A program made the position numbers and the translations under genes. Positions 40,359 through 50,889 of a stretch of DNA of 52,396 bases are shown here, in pieces (positions within the stretch are counted from its first letter, which is position 1; each line of letters begins with the position of its first letter). The notes beneath the pieces are model-generated. The model was not told where the DNA came from. It worked only from the letters and a program-made list of their open reading frames with translations, and made no database searches. Origin of the DNA: Candidatus Woesearchaeota archaeon (GTDB lineage: Archaea > Nanobdellota > Nanobdellia > SCGC-AAA011-G17 > GW2011-AR18); assembly GCA_018302235.1 (NCBI GenBank), contig JAGVZW010000001.1, forward strand, positions 1 through 52,396, given 5' to 3'.

Positions 40359-41536
40359 TACGTCTCTAATTTTTTACTTTGTTTTTTTAAATTATAATTC
40401 TCTTCAATAAACATTTCTGCTGCTTTACTCATTTTAATCATCAAATCTTTATCTTCAATTAATTTCATCATATTTTTACTCATATCAAGATAATCTTTTT
40501 CTTTACTTAAAAATCCTGTTTTTCCATTTAAAACAACATTTGGAATATCTGAATGAAAGGTAGATATACAAGGCATACCAGCTGCCTGAGCTTCCATTAA
40601 TACAACAGGAGTACCCTCTTTATCCCCATTACTGGCAGTAATACTCGATAAAACAAACACATCACATTCTTTATAAGCCATTATTGATTCAACCCTGGGC
40701 TTATTAAATTTTGAACTATCTTCTATTTTAATTACGTTTTCTAATTTCAATTCTTTAAGCAATTCATTATATTTATTTATTAAACCACCTGTACCAATTA
40801 TTCTCATAGAAATATGTTTATATTTTTTATAACATTCATTAAAGGCGAATATTCCATATTCAATTCCTTTTTTTTCTATAAACCTACCAATTATTAAAAA
40901 TTTAATTTCATTTCCATATATTCTTTTAACTTTAAATTCTTCAATATTAACTCCTAATGGAAAAATAACTATTTTTTCTTTCTTACATCCTATTTTAATT
41001 AAACTATTCTTCATATCTTCTCCAAGTACAAAAAATAATTTTCCTTCCTTAAATAAACAATTATATAACAATTTATTTTTTTCACAATGAACAACATCAT
41101 TTCCATAAAAAGAAGTTAATATTGGCTTTTTAACCCTAAAAAATTTTCCTGCAATAACTGAAACTAGACCTGCTGGTGCCAATTGTGCATGAATAATATC
41201 ACTTTTCCTATATTCCTTAATTATTTTTATAAGAAAAGAAACAAAAAAAAATGGAACTAAAAACAAAAGAGATTTTTTCTTCTGAATATTAATAGCAATT
41301 CCATCTCCATAAGCTAACGTTTCTAAATTATTAAAAAAATATTTAAATCTCTCAATTTTAACATTATCTAAAACATCAGTTTTTTTTCCATTAGGAAAAT
41401 GTGGTGCAATAACTTTTACATTTATAGATAAATTTTTAACTAAATTTAACAAAAAATTTGCCCAAAAATCATTTTCATATCTAGGAAAAGTAGTAGTTAC
41501 TATCAATACTGAATTTTTTTCATTTTCCATATTCAA
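40265..41536 (-). CDS. Glycosyltransferase, GT4 family
   Basis: IIGRFIEKKGIEYGIFAF, EGTPVVLMEAQAAGMPCISTFHSDIPNVV. Confidence 0.9.
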   Translation of the reverse strand: MNMENEKNSVLIVTTTFPRYENDFWANFLLNLVKNLSINVKVIAPHFPNGKKTDVLDNVKIERFKYFFNNLETLAYGDGIAINIQKKKSLLFLVPFFFVSFLIKIIKEYRKSDIIHAQLAPAGLVSVIAGKFFRVKKPILTSFYGNDVVHCEKNKLLYNCLFKEGKLFFVLGEDMKNSLIKIGCKKEKIVIFPLGVNIEEFKVKRIYGNEIKFLIIGRFIEKKGIEYGIFAFNECYKKYKHISMRIIGTGGLINKYNELLKELKLENVIKIEDSSKFNKPRVESIMAYKECDVFVLSSITASNGDKEGTPVVLMEAQAAGMPCISTFHSDIPNVVLNGKTGFLSKEKDYLDMSKNMMKLIEDKDLMIKMSKAAEMFIEENYNLKKQSKKLETYYSFFSKNIQDGLNCDKKLSNEQGKNEIILE

Positions 41537-42350
41537 TTATTTTTCTTAATCCATCTTCTAAAGACATTTGTGGTACCCAATCTAAACAACTTTTAACTCC
41601 ATCAATATCCAGATAATACCTACATACATCATTTTCTCTTTGTTTAGGATCATATACTACATTAGCTTTTCTACCACTAATTCTTTCCATTAAATCTATA
41701 ACTTTTTTAAGTTCAACTTCTTGTCCTGAACCAATATTCAATATTCCATTAACATTACTACGAATGAGCATAATCAAAGCATCACATAAATCATCGATGT
41801 ACAAAAAATCTCTAGTTTGTTCTCCATTAGAAGAGATTCTCATTTCACATCCATATAATGATTTTAATGCAACGGGTATAAATAAATTAGCCTTCTGTTG
41901 AGGACCATAAACAAGACTCCCCCTAACAATTGTAAAAGGTTTTCCTTTTAACAATTCATCGATACATAACTGCTCTGCACATGCTTTTGACCAAGAATAA
42001 ATAGTATTTGGTCTAATTTTATCAGATTCTTTAAAAGGAACATCAATATTTCCATAAACAGCCGCAGTGCTCATAAAAATAAACCGATTTATATCTCCTA
42101 AACTCAAAATTAAATTTCTTGTCCCAAGATAATTTACACGATATGCTTTTAAAAAATCTTCACTATAAATATAACCAGCAAAATGAAAAACAACATCAGG
42201 TTCAACATCATAAATTTTTTTTCTTACATTTTCTTCATTAGTAATATCCGTTTCAACATCCAAAACATGTATATCATAAAATCCAGTTAATTTTTTAATT
42301 AAATATCCTCCTATAAAACCATTACCACCTGTTACTAATATTTTTTTCAT
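41520..42350 (-). CDS. NAD-dependent sugar epimerase/dehydratase (extended SDR)
   Basis: KKILVTGGNGFIGGYL, YSWSKACAEQL (YxxxK), FLYIDDLCDAL. Confidence 0.93.
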   Translation of the reverse strand: MKKILVTGGNGFIGGYLIKKLTGFYDIHVLDVETDITNEENVRKKIYDVEPDVVFHFAGYIYSEDFLKAYRVNYLGTRNLILSLGDINRFIFMSTAAVYGNIDVPFKESDKIRPNTIYSWSKACAEQLCIDELLKGKPFTIVRGSLVYGPQQKANLFIPVALKSLYGCEMRISSNGEQTRDFLYIDDLCDALIMLIRSNVNGILNIGSGQEVELKKVIDLMERISGRKANVVYDPKQRENDVCRYYLDIDGVKSCLDWVPQMSLEDGLRKIIEYGK

Positions 42351-42482
42351 ATTTTTTTTAATGTAAATCCTTATTAAATTCAAATGTATTTAAAAATATA
42401 TATAAAAAAATTCAATATACTTAAAAAAAATCTTATTTATATTCAAGATAACTTTTTTAAATTCATTAAAATCAAAAATATA

Positions 42483-43400
42483 ATGTCAAAAAAAACTTGG
42501 CTAATCTGGACTATAAAACTACTTTTTGGATTAGTTATATTATTTATTCTATTTTACAAAGTAGGTATATATAATATATTAAATACTATAAAATCGATAA
42601 ATCCAATATATTTATTACCATTAATTATTACTTTTTTATCTGACTCTTTATTAGCAACACTAAATATAAAAATACTTCTTAAAGCAATAAATTTAAAATT
42701 AAAATATAAAATTTTACTTAATTATGTTTTATATTCATGGGCTTTAGCATTATTTACGCCAAGTAGAATTGGAGAATTCTCAATAGTTTATCATTTAAAA
42801 AAAGAAGAAATTCCATCAGGTGAAGCATTAGCAATAATATTAATTGATAAGTTAATTACATTTGTTAGTTTATCTATAATTTCTTTAGTTGGATTTTATA
42901 TATTTTATCCGAAAATATTCTTAACATTATTATTTTCATTTATTTCAACAATAATAATTCTATTATTTTTAATATCAAACGATTATTTAAAAAATTTATT
43001 TGTAAGATATATTTTAAGAAATTTTGCTCATTATTTTCAAGGCTTCAGAAAAACATTATTTTTAATTATTAAAAAAAAATTTCATTTTCTTCTATTGAAC
43101 TTCTTATTAACCATTCTAAAATGGTGTATAACAAGTTTTACAGTATATTTCATATTTCTTTCTTTAAGTAATTCCATTCCTTTATATTATATATTTATAA
43201 TAAACGCAATGATGGTTATTGTTTCGCTCATACCATTTACATTATCTGGGTTAGGTATAAGAGAACTAATTAGTGTAGCACTTTACTCAAAAATAGGCAT
43301 TCCAACAAATATAGCAACAAGTATGTTAATTATCCTATTGACAATATCTTATTTATGGGCAATTATAGTTATATTTTCCTATAAACACAAAAACATTTAA
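42483..43400 (+). CDS. Lysylphosphatidylglycerol synthetase TM region / AglD-like membrane protein
   Basis: Polytopic, TPSRIGEFSIVYHLKKEEIPSGEALAIILIDKLIT, PFTLSGLGIRE. Confidence 0.82.
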   Translation: MSKKTWLIWTIKLLFGLVILFILFYKVGIYNILNTIKSINPIYLLPLIITFLSDSLLATLNIKILLKAINLKLKYKILLNYVLYSWALALFTPSRIGEFSIVYHLKKEEIPSGEALAIILIDKLITFVSLSIISLVGFYIFYPKIFLTLLFSFISTIIILLFLISNDYLKNLFVRYILRNFAHYFQGFRKTLFLIIKKKFHFLLLNFLLTILKWCITSFTVYFIFLSLSNSIPLYYIFIINAMMVIVSLIPFTLSGLGIRELISVALYSKIGIPTNIATSMLIILLTISYLWAIIVIFSYKHKNI

Positions 43401-43461
43401 AATTAAAAAAGAACTAAATAAAAATACATATATTTTTAAAAAAAAGATCTAGTATTAAAGT

Positions 43462-45204
43462 ATGACAACAATAAGAGATGACTTAAAAATAAAATTAAAA
43501 GATAAAAAATATCTATTTTGTATTATAATAATTCTTCTTTTAGCAATAATAGTAAGGTTCTCAAATTATTCTTCAGTAGAATACTGGAGTGATGATGTAG
43601 GTGTTGTACCTCATGCCCTTCTATGGTATTATCCCTACCCAATATATCCTGGATTATCCGGAACAGCTGAACCAGGATTAAGTCACCTTATAATTGGAAA
43701 ATTTTGTTTAATGTCTCAAGAAGACTTCTCAAGAGTTTCTGAAATACAACCAGGATTCCTAGTCGGAAGACCAGAATTAATTGGAAAACAACTCGTAAAT
43801 GCAGATAATTATTGTCATCTCCCAATGTATATATTCGGCCTACTATTTCTTATAACGATGATTATTCTAGCAATCTTACTTCTAGACAAACCTTCATCAC
43901 TATTTATGATCTCATTTATTTCGTTTTACCCATCAATTTTAGAGCTTAGTAGATTCATTCACCCAGATATTATTCAATGGTTTTTTATCACTTGTAATTT
44001 ATTATTCCTCTGGAAAGCATATTCAATAGAAAAATCATCAAAAAAAGAATTAACTTACTTTATACTTTCAAGCATATTCATAGGACTAGCCTTCGCAACA
44101 AAATTCACATCAGGAATATTTATTCCGTTCTTTATTGCAATATTATATTTAAAATATAAAGAAGAAGTAAACAACCACCTACATTCACTCTTAAATAAAC
44201 TAAACATTAAAATAAAAAAAACAGAAGAAAGAAATACAAAACCATTGATAAAAATAATTCTTGGATCTATAATTGCCTTTAACATAGCCTTTTGGCCTAT
44301 ATTTAAATTCTCATTAACAACACTAATTCAAGTCATAAAACAACAAGCATTTTTATTTCCAAGAAATGTTAGACAAGGATTCAATCCAACATTTTACGAA
44401 GGAATTAAAAAAATAATCCTACAAATGGATCCTATCACAACAATTGCATTTTTATTTTCTTTTTATATTTGTTATTTATTAATCAAAAAGAAAGATAAAA
44501 CAAAAGAAGAAACATTCATTTTAAGCTTATTTATTTTATACATAATAACAATTCTATTGTCTAAACCAATAACAGACGAAATACCAAGACTAAGTTTATT
44601 ATTAATCTTAATAGCACCAATTTTAAGTCTAACATTTTCAAATAAAGCATATTCTTTATTAAATAAATTTAAAATACATTCAAAAATAATCCTTTATCTT
44701 ATTTTAATAGTATTAATTATATTAGGTTCTTATAATTCATACACACAAATCCCAAAATTCGCTATTACAAATCCATTAGTTTGTCCATTTTTTAAAGAAG
44801 AATGTAATCTAATCAAATATAACAGCTTCTTAGTCAAACCAATTGCAAATAAACTAAATGAAATTTTAAAAGAAGAAGAAACATTCGAACCAAACGGTTA
44901 TGGGAACATTATGTACTATTACACTAGACAAGAAGAAGACATTCAAAATTATGGCTTTAAAACAGCATTTAAAGAACAAATAGGTAGGCCGTCAAGATTA
45001 GAAGAAAAAATTTTATATTGGCACCCATTCAATAGAACAATTCGCTATCTCGTAATCATTGAAAACGCAGAACTTGAATTTCCAGAAGAATCAACCGAAA
45101 TACAAACAAAATTGCTTCCAGCATATAGATTTGACTTTCCAAATCAAAAAGGTTATATTTATGATTTAAATTCTATTATAGTATACAACGAAACCAAGGG
45201 ATAA
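43462..45204 (+). CDS. Polytopic GT-C membrane glycosyltransferase
   Basis: WSDDVGVVPHALLWYYPYP, FIGLAFATKFTSGIF, multiple TM helices. Confidence 0.75.
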   Translation: MTTIRDDLKIKLKDKKYLFCIIIILLLAIIVRFSNYSSVEYWSDDVGVVPHALLWYYPYPIYPGLSGTAEPGLSHLIIGKFCLMSQEDFSRVSEIQPGFLVGRPELIGKQLVNADNYCHLPMYIFGLLFLITMIILAILLLDKPSSLFMISFISFYPSILELSRFIHPDIIQWFFITCNLLFLWKAYSIEKSSKKELTYFILSSIFIGLAFATKFTSGIFIPFFIAILYLKYKEEVNNHLHSLLNKLNIKIKKTEERNTKPLIKIILGSIIAFNIAFWPIFKFSLTTLIQVIKQQAFLFPRNVRQGFNPTFYEGIKKIILQMDPITTIAFLFSFYICYLLIKKKDKTKEETFILSLFILYIITILLSKPITDEIPRLSLLLILIAPILSLTFSNKAYSLLNKFKIHSKIILYLILIVLIILGSYNSYTQIPKFAITNPLVCPFFKEECNLIKYNSFLVKPIANKLNEILKEEETFEPNGYGNIMYYYTRQEEDIQNYGFKTAFKEQIGRPSRLEEKILYWHPFNRTIRYLVIIENAELEFPEESTEIQTKLLPAYRFDFPNQKGYIYDLNSIIVYNETKG

Positions 45205-45423
45205 AATATTATTTTCTATTTTTAAATCCAAGATTCCTATCTATTTCATCTACAATTCTTAAAAGATTCTATGTTCTTAGAAATTATTTTTATATTTAAA
45301 TATTGTTAAAAGATGAAACTAATCAATTTTTATTGTGATTATATCATTAAAATACGAAAAATTTAAATAAATGTTGATTACTGAATTTAATATATTAATT
45401 CATCATGTTGGGTAGTGGTATAA

Positions 45424-45696
45424 ATGAAAATAAAACCTATGGGAGAAAGAATACTTATTAAACAGTACAAAAAAGAAGAAAAAACCGCGGGTGGTATATA
45501 TATCCCTGAATCAACAAAAGAAGAGAGAAAAGAAGGTGAAGTTGTTGCAGTTGGATATTATAAAGATGGAACAGAATTACCTCTAAAACCGGGGGATAAA
45601 ATACTTTATGGAGGATATAGCTCTGAAGATATAGAAATTGATGGGGAAAAACACATCTTTATTGATTTTAAAGATATATTAGCTAAAATTGAGTGA
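45424..45696 (+). CDS. groES: Co-chaperonin GroES (group I)
   Basis: IKPMGERILIKQYKKEEKTAGGIYIPESTKEERKEGEVVAVG...KPGDKILYGGYS. Confidence 0.96.
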   Translation: MKIKPMGERILIKQYKKEEKTAGGIYIPESTKEERKEGEVVAVGYYKDGTELPLKPGDKILYGGYSSEDIEIDGEKHIFIDFKDILAKIE

Positions 45697-45701
45697 GGTA
45701 G

Positions 45702-47321
<1,620 letters not shown>

Positions 47322-47366
47322 TTTTTTTATAATAAGTTTTATAATACTTTCTAAACCCCATGCTTT

Positions 47367-48290
47367 ATGGAATTAAAACCTATTGTACCAATAGAAATAA
47401 AAAAAAATATGCTTGTAAACGACCTTGTTCTAGCCATGAAAAATATTGGAGTAATGGGTGCTGGAAGAATAGGAGAAGCAGCAGATATTTTTACAAAAAT
47501 GATTCAAGATAAAGAATGTACTGTTTTTTTAGGTGCTGCTGGTGCTTTAATTCCAGGCGGACAAAGAGAACTATTAATCTCAATCTTAGAAAAAAAATGG
47601 ATAGACGTCTTTGTTTGTACTGGTGCAACATTGACACATGATTTAATTGAAGCCTTAGGTCACAATCACTACCAAGGCCACCATCTAATAGATGACAATG
47701 AATTAAATAAAAAAGGAATAGACAGGATATATGATTCTTTTATGAAAAATGATGTTTACGCTGATCTAGAAAAATTCTTCAATGAAAACGATTTTACAGG
47801 TGAATATAATATTAAAGAATTCTTATGGAAAATAGGATATTTTACAAAAAAAAGAAGTATTTTAAAAATATGCTATGAAAAGAAAATTCCCATTTTTTGT
47901 CCAGGTATAAGCGACTCTGGGATAGGTTTAATGGTATGGAATCAATTAAATAAAAATAAAAAAATCAAGGTTGATGTTTTCAATGATTTAAAAGAAATAT
48001 TAGATATTGCATGGACCTGTAAAAAAGCCGGAGTATTCTACTTGGGTGGTGGCTTGCCAAAAAATTTTATTCAACAAGCAATGCAATTTAGCCCGAAAGA
48101 TGGAGCAAGTTATGGAATTCAAATAACAACAGATAGACCAGAATCAGGCGGTAGTTCTGGTGCTGAATTAAGAGAAGGCATAAGTTGGGGAAAATTAAAC
48201 GAAAAAGCAAGATTCATTGATGTTATCTGCGATGTTACAATAGCTTTACCTTTAATAATAAATGCTGTTATTGATAGAATAGAACCTTAA
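47367..48290 (+). CDS. Deoxyhypusine synthase
   Basis: LGAAGALIPGGQRELL, CTGATLTHDLIEALGHNHYQG, YGIQITTDRPESGGSSGAELREGISWGKLN (active-site Lys). Confidence 0.93.
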   Translation: MELKPIVPIEIKKNMLVNDLVLAMKNIGVMGAGRIGEAADIFTKMIQDKECTVFLGAAGALIPGGQRELLISILEKKWIDVFVCTGATLTHDLIEALGHNHYQGHHLIDDNELNKKGIDRIYDSFMKNDVYADLEKFFNENDFTGEYNIKEFLWKIGYFTKKRSILKICYEKKIPIFCPGISDSGIGLMVWNQLNKNKKIKVDVFNDLKEILDIAWTCKKAGVFYLGGGLPKNFIQQAMQFSPKDGASYGIQITTDRPESGGSSGAELREGISWGKLNEKARFIDVICDVTIALPLIINAVIDRIEP

Positions 48291-48303
48291 AAATCATAAG
48301 AAA

Positions 48304-48314
48304 AGTTTATAAAA
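48304..48314 (+). promoter_or_regulatory. Candidate TATA box for tRNA-Ile
   Basis: agtttataaaa about 25-30 nt before tRNA start. Confidence 0.55.
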
Positions 48315-48336
48315 TCTCCATTTTTCCATTAATTAT

Positions 48337-48441
48337 GGGCCCATAGCTTAGCCTGGCTGGAGCACCCGTACATTAAAATGGTGAAACTGATAAGTCAGCT
48401 AAGAAATCGGGAGGTCCTGCGTTCAAATCGCAGTGGGCCCA
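48337..48441 (+). tRNA. tRNA-Ile(GAT), apparently with two short introns
   Basis: Acceptor GGGCCCA/TGGGCCC, D arm GCTT..GAGC, T arm CTGCG-TTCAAAT-CGCAG, anticodon loop CTGATAA, stem CCCG/CGGG interrupted on both sides. Confidence 0.75.
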
Positions 48442-49289
48442 CTTTTTTTCAGACTACCTAACTTCTTTTGTTCCAAATTATCTAAAAAACGTTCAGTATT
48501 TTTAATCTGCTTATCAGTCCTTTTAGAATATACACGTATTCTCCCTCTAAAAATCTCTAAATCCTTTTTAGCTATCTCTAATTGTCTTTTTAATTCATCT
48601 TCATTTAAAGGCTCATCAATTATCCTCTTAAATTTAATTGCAGACAAATCAAGCCTATCATCTTTAATATTTTTTTTATGTTTATCTAAAATTCTCCTGA
48701 ACTCCATCCCAAATCTTTTTCTTTTTCTGATTTCATCACAAACTAAACTAATATCTTTCTTCTCCAAATCATTAATTTTTTTCTCTAATAAATTCATCCT
48801 CCCATGTATATATCTCTTATAATTATGCAATATATCTTCTTTTTCCCTCAATAAAGTATCTCTTTGTCTAATCAACACCCCTATTCTCTCATCCCTCATT
48901 GATTTTAATAAATTAAGCTTATCATCCAATCCATCTTCAATTAAATCAAGCCTTTCTTTCAGTCCATTATTATCTTTTAATTCATTTCTCCCAAAAAATC
49001 CCTTAAATAGCAACTTAATTCTCCTCAAACCAGTTAACTTTTTTATTCTGTTATCCCCCATATCATTAGTTTTATCAAAAGCCTCACGATTATGATAATC
49101 TAAAAAAGATTTTTTCTTCAAAAATAATAACTCTAAATCCCCTCTTTCTTTATCATGTGCTATCTTAATCCGTTTCAAAGATATTTTATACCTTTCATTC
49201 TCTCTAGCCTCCATTGTATCTATTTCATTTAACTTTTTATTAAAAACCTCCCCTATCCTAGCAATCATACTCTCTTTCTTATATTTCAT
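48423..49289 (-). CDS. Cytoplasmic coiled-coil protein
   Basis: Lys/Glu/Arg-rich heptad-like composition, no signal peptide. Confidence 0.65.
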   Translation of the reverse strand: MKYKKESMIARIGEVFNKKLNEIDTMEARENERYKISLKRIKIAHDKERGDLELLFLKKKSFLDYHNREAFDKTNDMGDNRIKKLTGLRRIKLLFKGFFGRNELKDNNGLKERLDLIEDGLDDKLNLLKSMRDERIGVLIRQRDTLLREKEDILHNYKRYIHGRMNLLEKKINDLEKKDISLVCDEIRKRKRFGMEFRRILDKHKKNIKDDRLDLSAIKFKRIIDEPLNEDELKRQLEIAKKDLEIFRGRIRVYSKRTDKQIKNTERFLDNLEQKKLGSLKKSGPTAI

Positions 49290-50170
49290 TTCAATCTATT
49301 AAAAATATCCTCTACTATATCTTTATTATACTTACTTAAGCATTTTTTTTTAATATCCATCCTTTTATAACCGCTTTTAATCATCCTCAAAATATCTTTT
49401 TTCATATTCAAAAGCTCTTTCCTATCCTTATCATATCCCTTCTTTATATAACCCTTTAATTCAAATCTATGCCTCCTATTTAATTCCTTAACAACCCTTG
49501 GTCTTCTTAATACAAACCACATAATAAAACCAAAAATAAAAAATCCACTCAAAATTAAATAAAATTGAAAATTAAAATCTTCATTCATAGGAACTGTTAT
49601 ATATACTGCTTCAACTAAATTATCTATACGTGCAACAATAAAATAATCACCCCCCCTTAAATTCAAATCTTTATAAAATAATTTCTGGTCTTGAACAAAA
49701 ATAACATCACTGAAAGACCCATAAAGATCACCATTATCATTATAAATATAATAATTAAGATCAAGCTCCTTTGGTGAACCATAATTAAATAACATTAATT
49801 CAAGTTTACCATCAACAAAATTTATATTAATATCCTTATCATCTTTAACACGATTTATAACCAATACAGGTACAATAACCCTTTCAACCCCATTATCAAT
49901 AAATAAAGAATCAAAATAATATAACTCTTTTTTTGGTAAATCAATATTTATATTAATCTCATCATTTATCTCTAATATAAAATTATTATGATAATTTCCT
50001 AAATCATCCTTAACACTATATTGCAATTGACCTGGACAAATATGTTTAATGCTAAAATCAAAGTTATTCCCTACAACATATCCATTATTTTCCAAACTAA
50101 AACACCTATATATTTCAGCATTAACTCCCATAATTAAAAATAATAATACAAAAAATATTTCATATTTCAA
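49286..50170 (-). CDS. Secreted/membrane beta-sandwich protein with cytoplasmic helical tail
   Basis: Signal peptide MKYEIFFVLLFLIMGVNA, single TM FYLILSGFFIFGFIMWFVL, charged tail. Confidence 0.65.
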   Translation of the reverse strand: MKYEIFFVLLFLIMGVNAEIYRCFSLENNGYVVGNNFDFSIKHICPGQLQYSVKDDLGNYHNNFILEINDEININIDLPKKELYYFDSLFIDNGVERVIVPVLVINRVKDDKDININFVDGKLELMLFNYGSPKELDLNYYIYNDNGDLYGSFSDVIFVQDQKLFYKDLNLRGGDYFIVARIDNLVEAVYITVPMNEDFNFQFYLILSGFFIFGFIMWFVLRRPRVVKELNRRHRFELKGYIKKGYDKDRKELLNMKKDILRMIKSGYKRMDIKKKCLSKYNKDIVEDIFNRLK

Positions 50171-50179
50171 ATTCCCACC

Positions 50180-50656
50180 TCATATAACAACAACATCTGA
50201 ATAAACAAGCCTATTACCATCATATATCTCAATTAAATGCACCCCTTCTTCCAATCTCAAATCCCCTACATCTATCTCATTTAAATTATAATACCATCCC
50301 CCATTCTCAGCCTTAATTAACTCAATAGGAATTTCGTAACGCTCACCATCAATAACCATATAAGCATTAGTAGATAATTTATCATCCACATCTAAAACAA
50401 CCCTGCCTGTAATATTTATATCCTTCATAAAATACATAACTAAAAAAAATAGCATGGACAAAAAAACAAAAAACAAAAAACAAAAAACAAATCTCTTTGT
50501 TCTATTAAAACTAAATAACTCTTTCTTAGAACCCATATTCTTTATTTTCTTTAAAGCTGTTGATCTAGTCACTCCCAAATATACACTCTTAGTTGACTTA
50601 CCCCTTCGCACTGTAGTATAATAATAATACCTATTCCCAACGCGTTTTCTATGCAT
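50180..50656 (-). CDS. Single-TM surface protein, beta-rich extracellular domain
   Basis: N-terminal basic region, TM FVFCFLFFVFLSMLFFLVMYF, small C-terminal beta domain. Confidence 0.6.
   Translation of the reverse strand: MHRKRVGNRYYYYTTVRRGKSTKSVYLGVTRSTALKKIKNMGSKKELFSFNRTKRFVFCFLFFVFLSMLFFLVMYFMKDINITGRVVLDVDDKLSTNAYMVIDGERYEIPIELIKAENGGWYYNLNEIDVGDLRLEEGVHLIEIYDGNRLVYSDVVVI
50461..50488. repeat. Heptamer tandem repeat (AAAAAAC)x4
   Basis: Perfect, C residues at 50467, 50474, 50481 and 50488. Confidence 0.95.
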
Positions 50657-50747
50657 ATATTAAAAAAGACATAGCACTTTATAAAAGTTTTTAAGCAAAC
50701 TCAATCTTAAATAACAAGATATTTACAATTTTTTAAAAAAACAAAAA

Positions 50748-50757
50748 ACTTATAAAT
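50748..50757 (+). promoter_or_regulatory. Candidate TATA box for 5S rRNA
   Basis: acttataaat about 25 nt upstream of 5S start. Confidence 0.5.
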
Positions 50758-50777
50758 CCTTATCAATCACTAAATAC

Positions 50778-50889
50778 AAGCGGCCATAGGGATTTGGTAT
50801 ACCTGTACCCATTTCGAACACAGAAGTCAAGCAAATCTCCGATTTAAGTTGTACTGTTTTCAAGAACGGGAAGCTTAAATAGCTGCTAC
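50778..50889 (+). rRNA. 5S ribosomal RNA
   Basis: AGCGGCCATAG...GTACCCATTTCGAACACAGAAGTCAAGC...; terminal helix AGCGGC/GCTGCT. Confidence 0.9.

Noticed and set aside
45204-45424. CIRCE operator upstream of groES
   Set aside because: No TTAGCACTC-N9-GAGTGCTAA-like sequence found.
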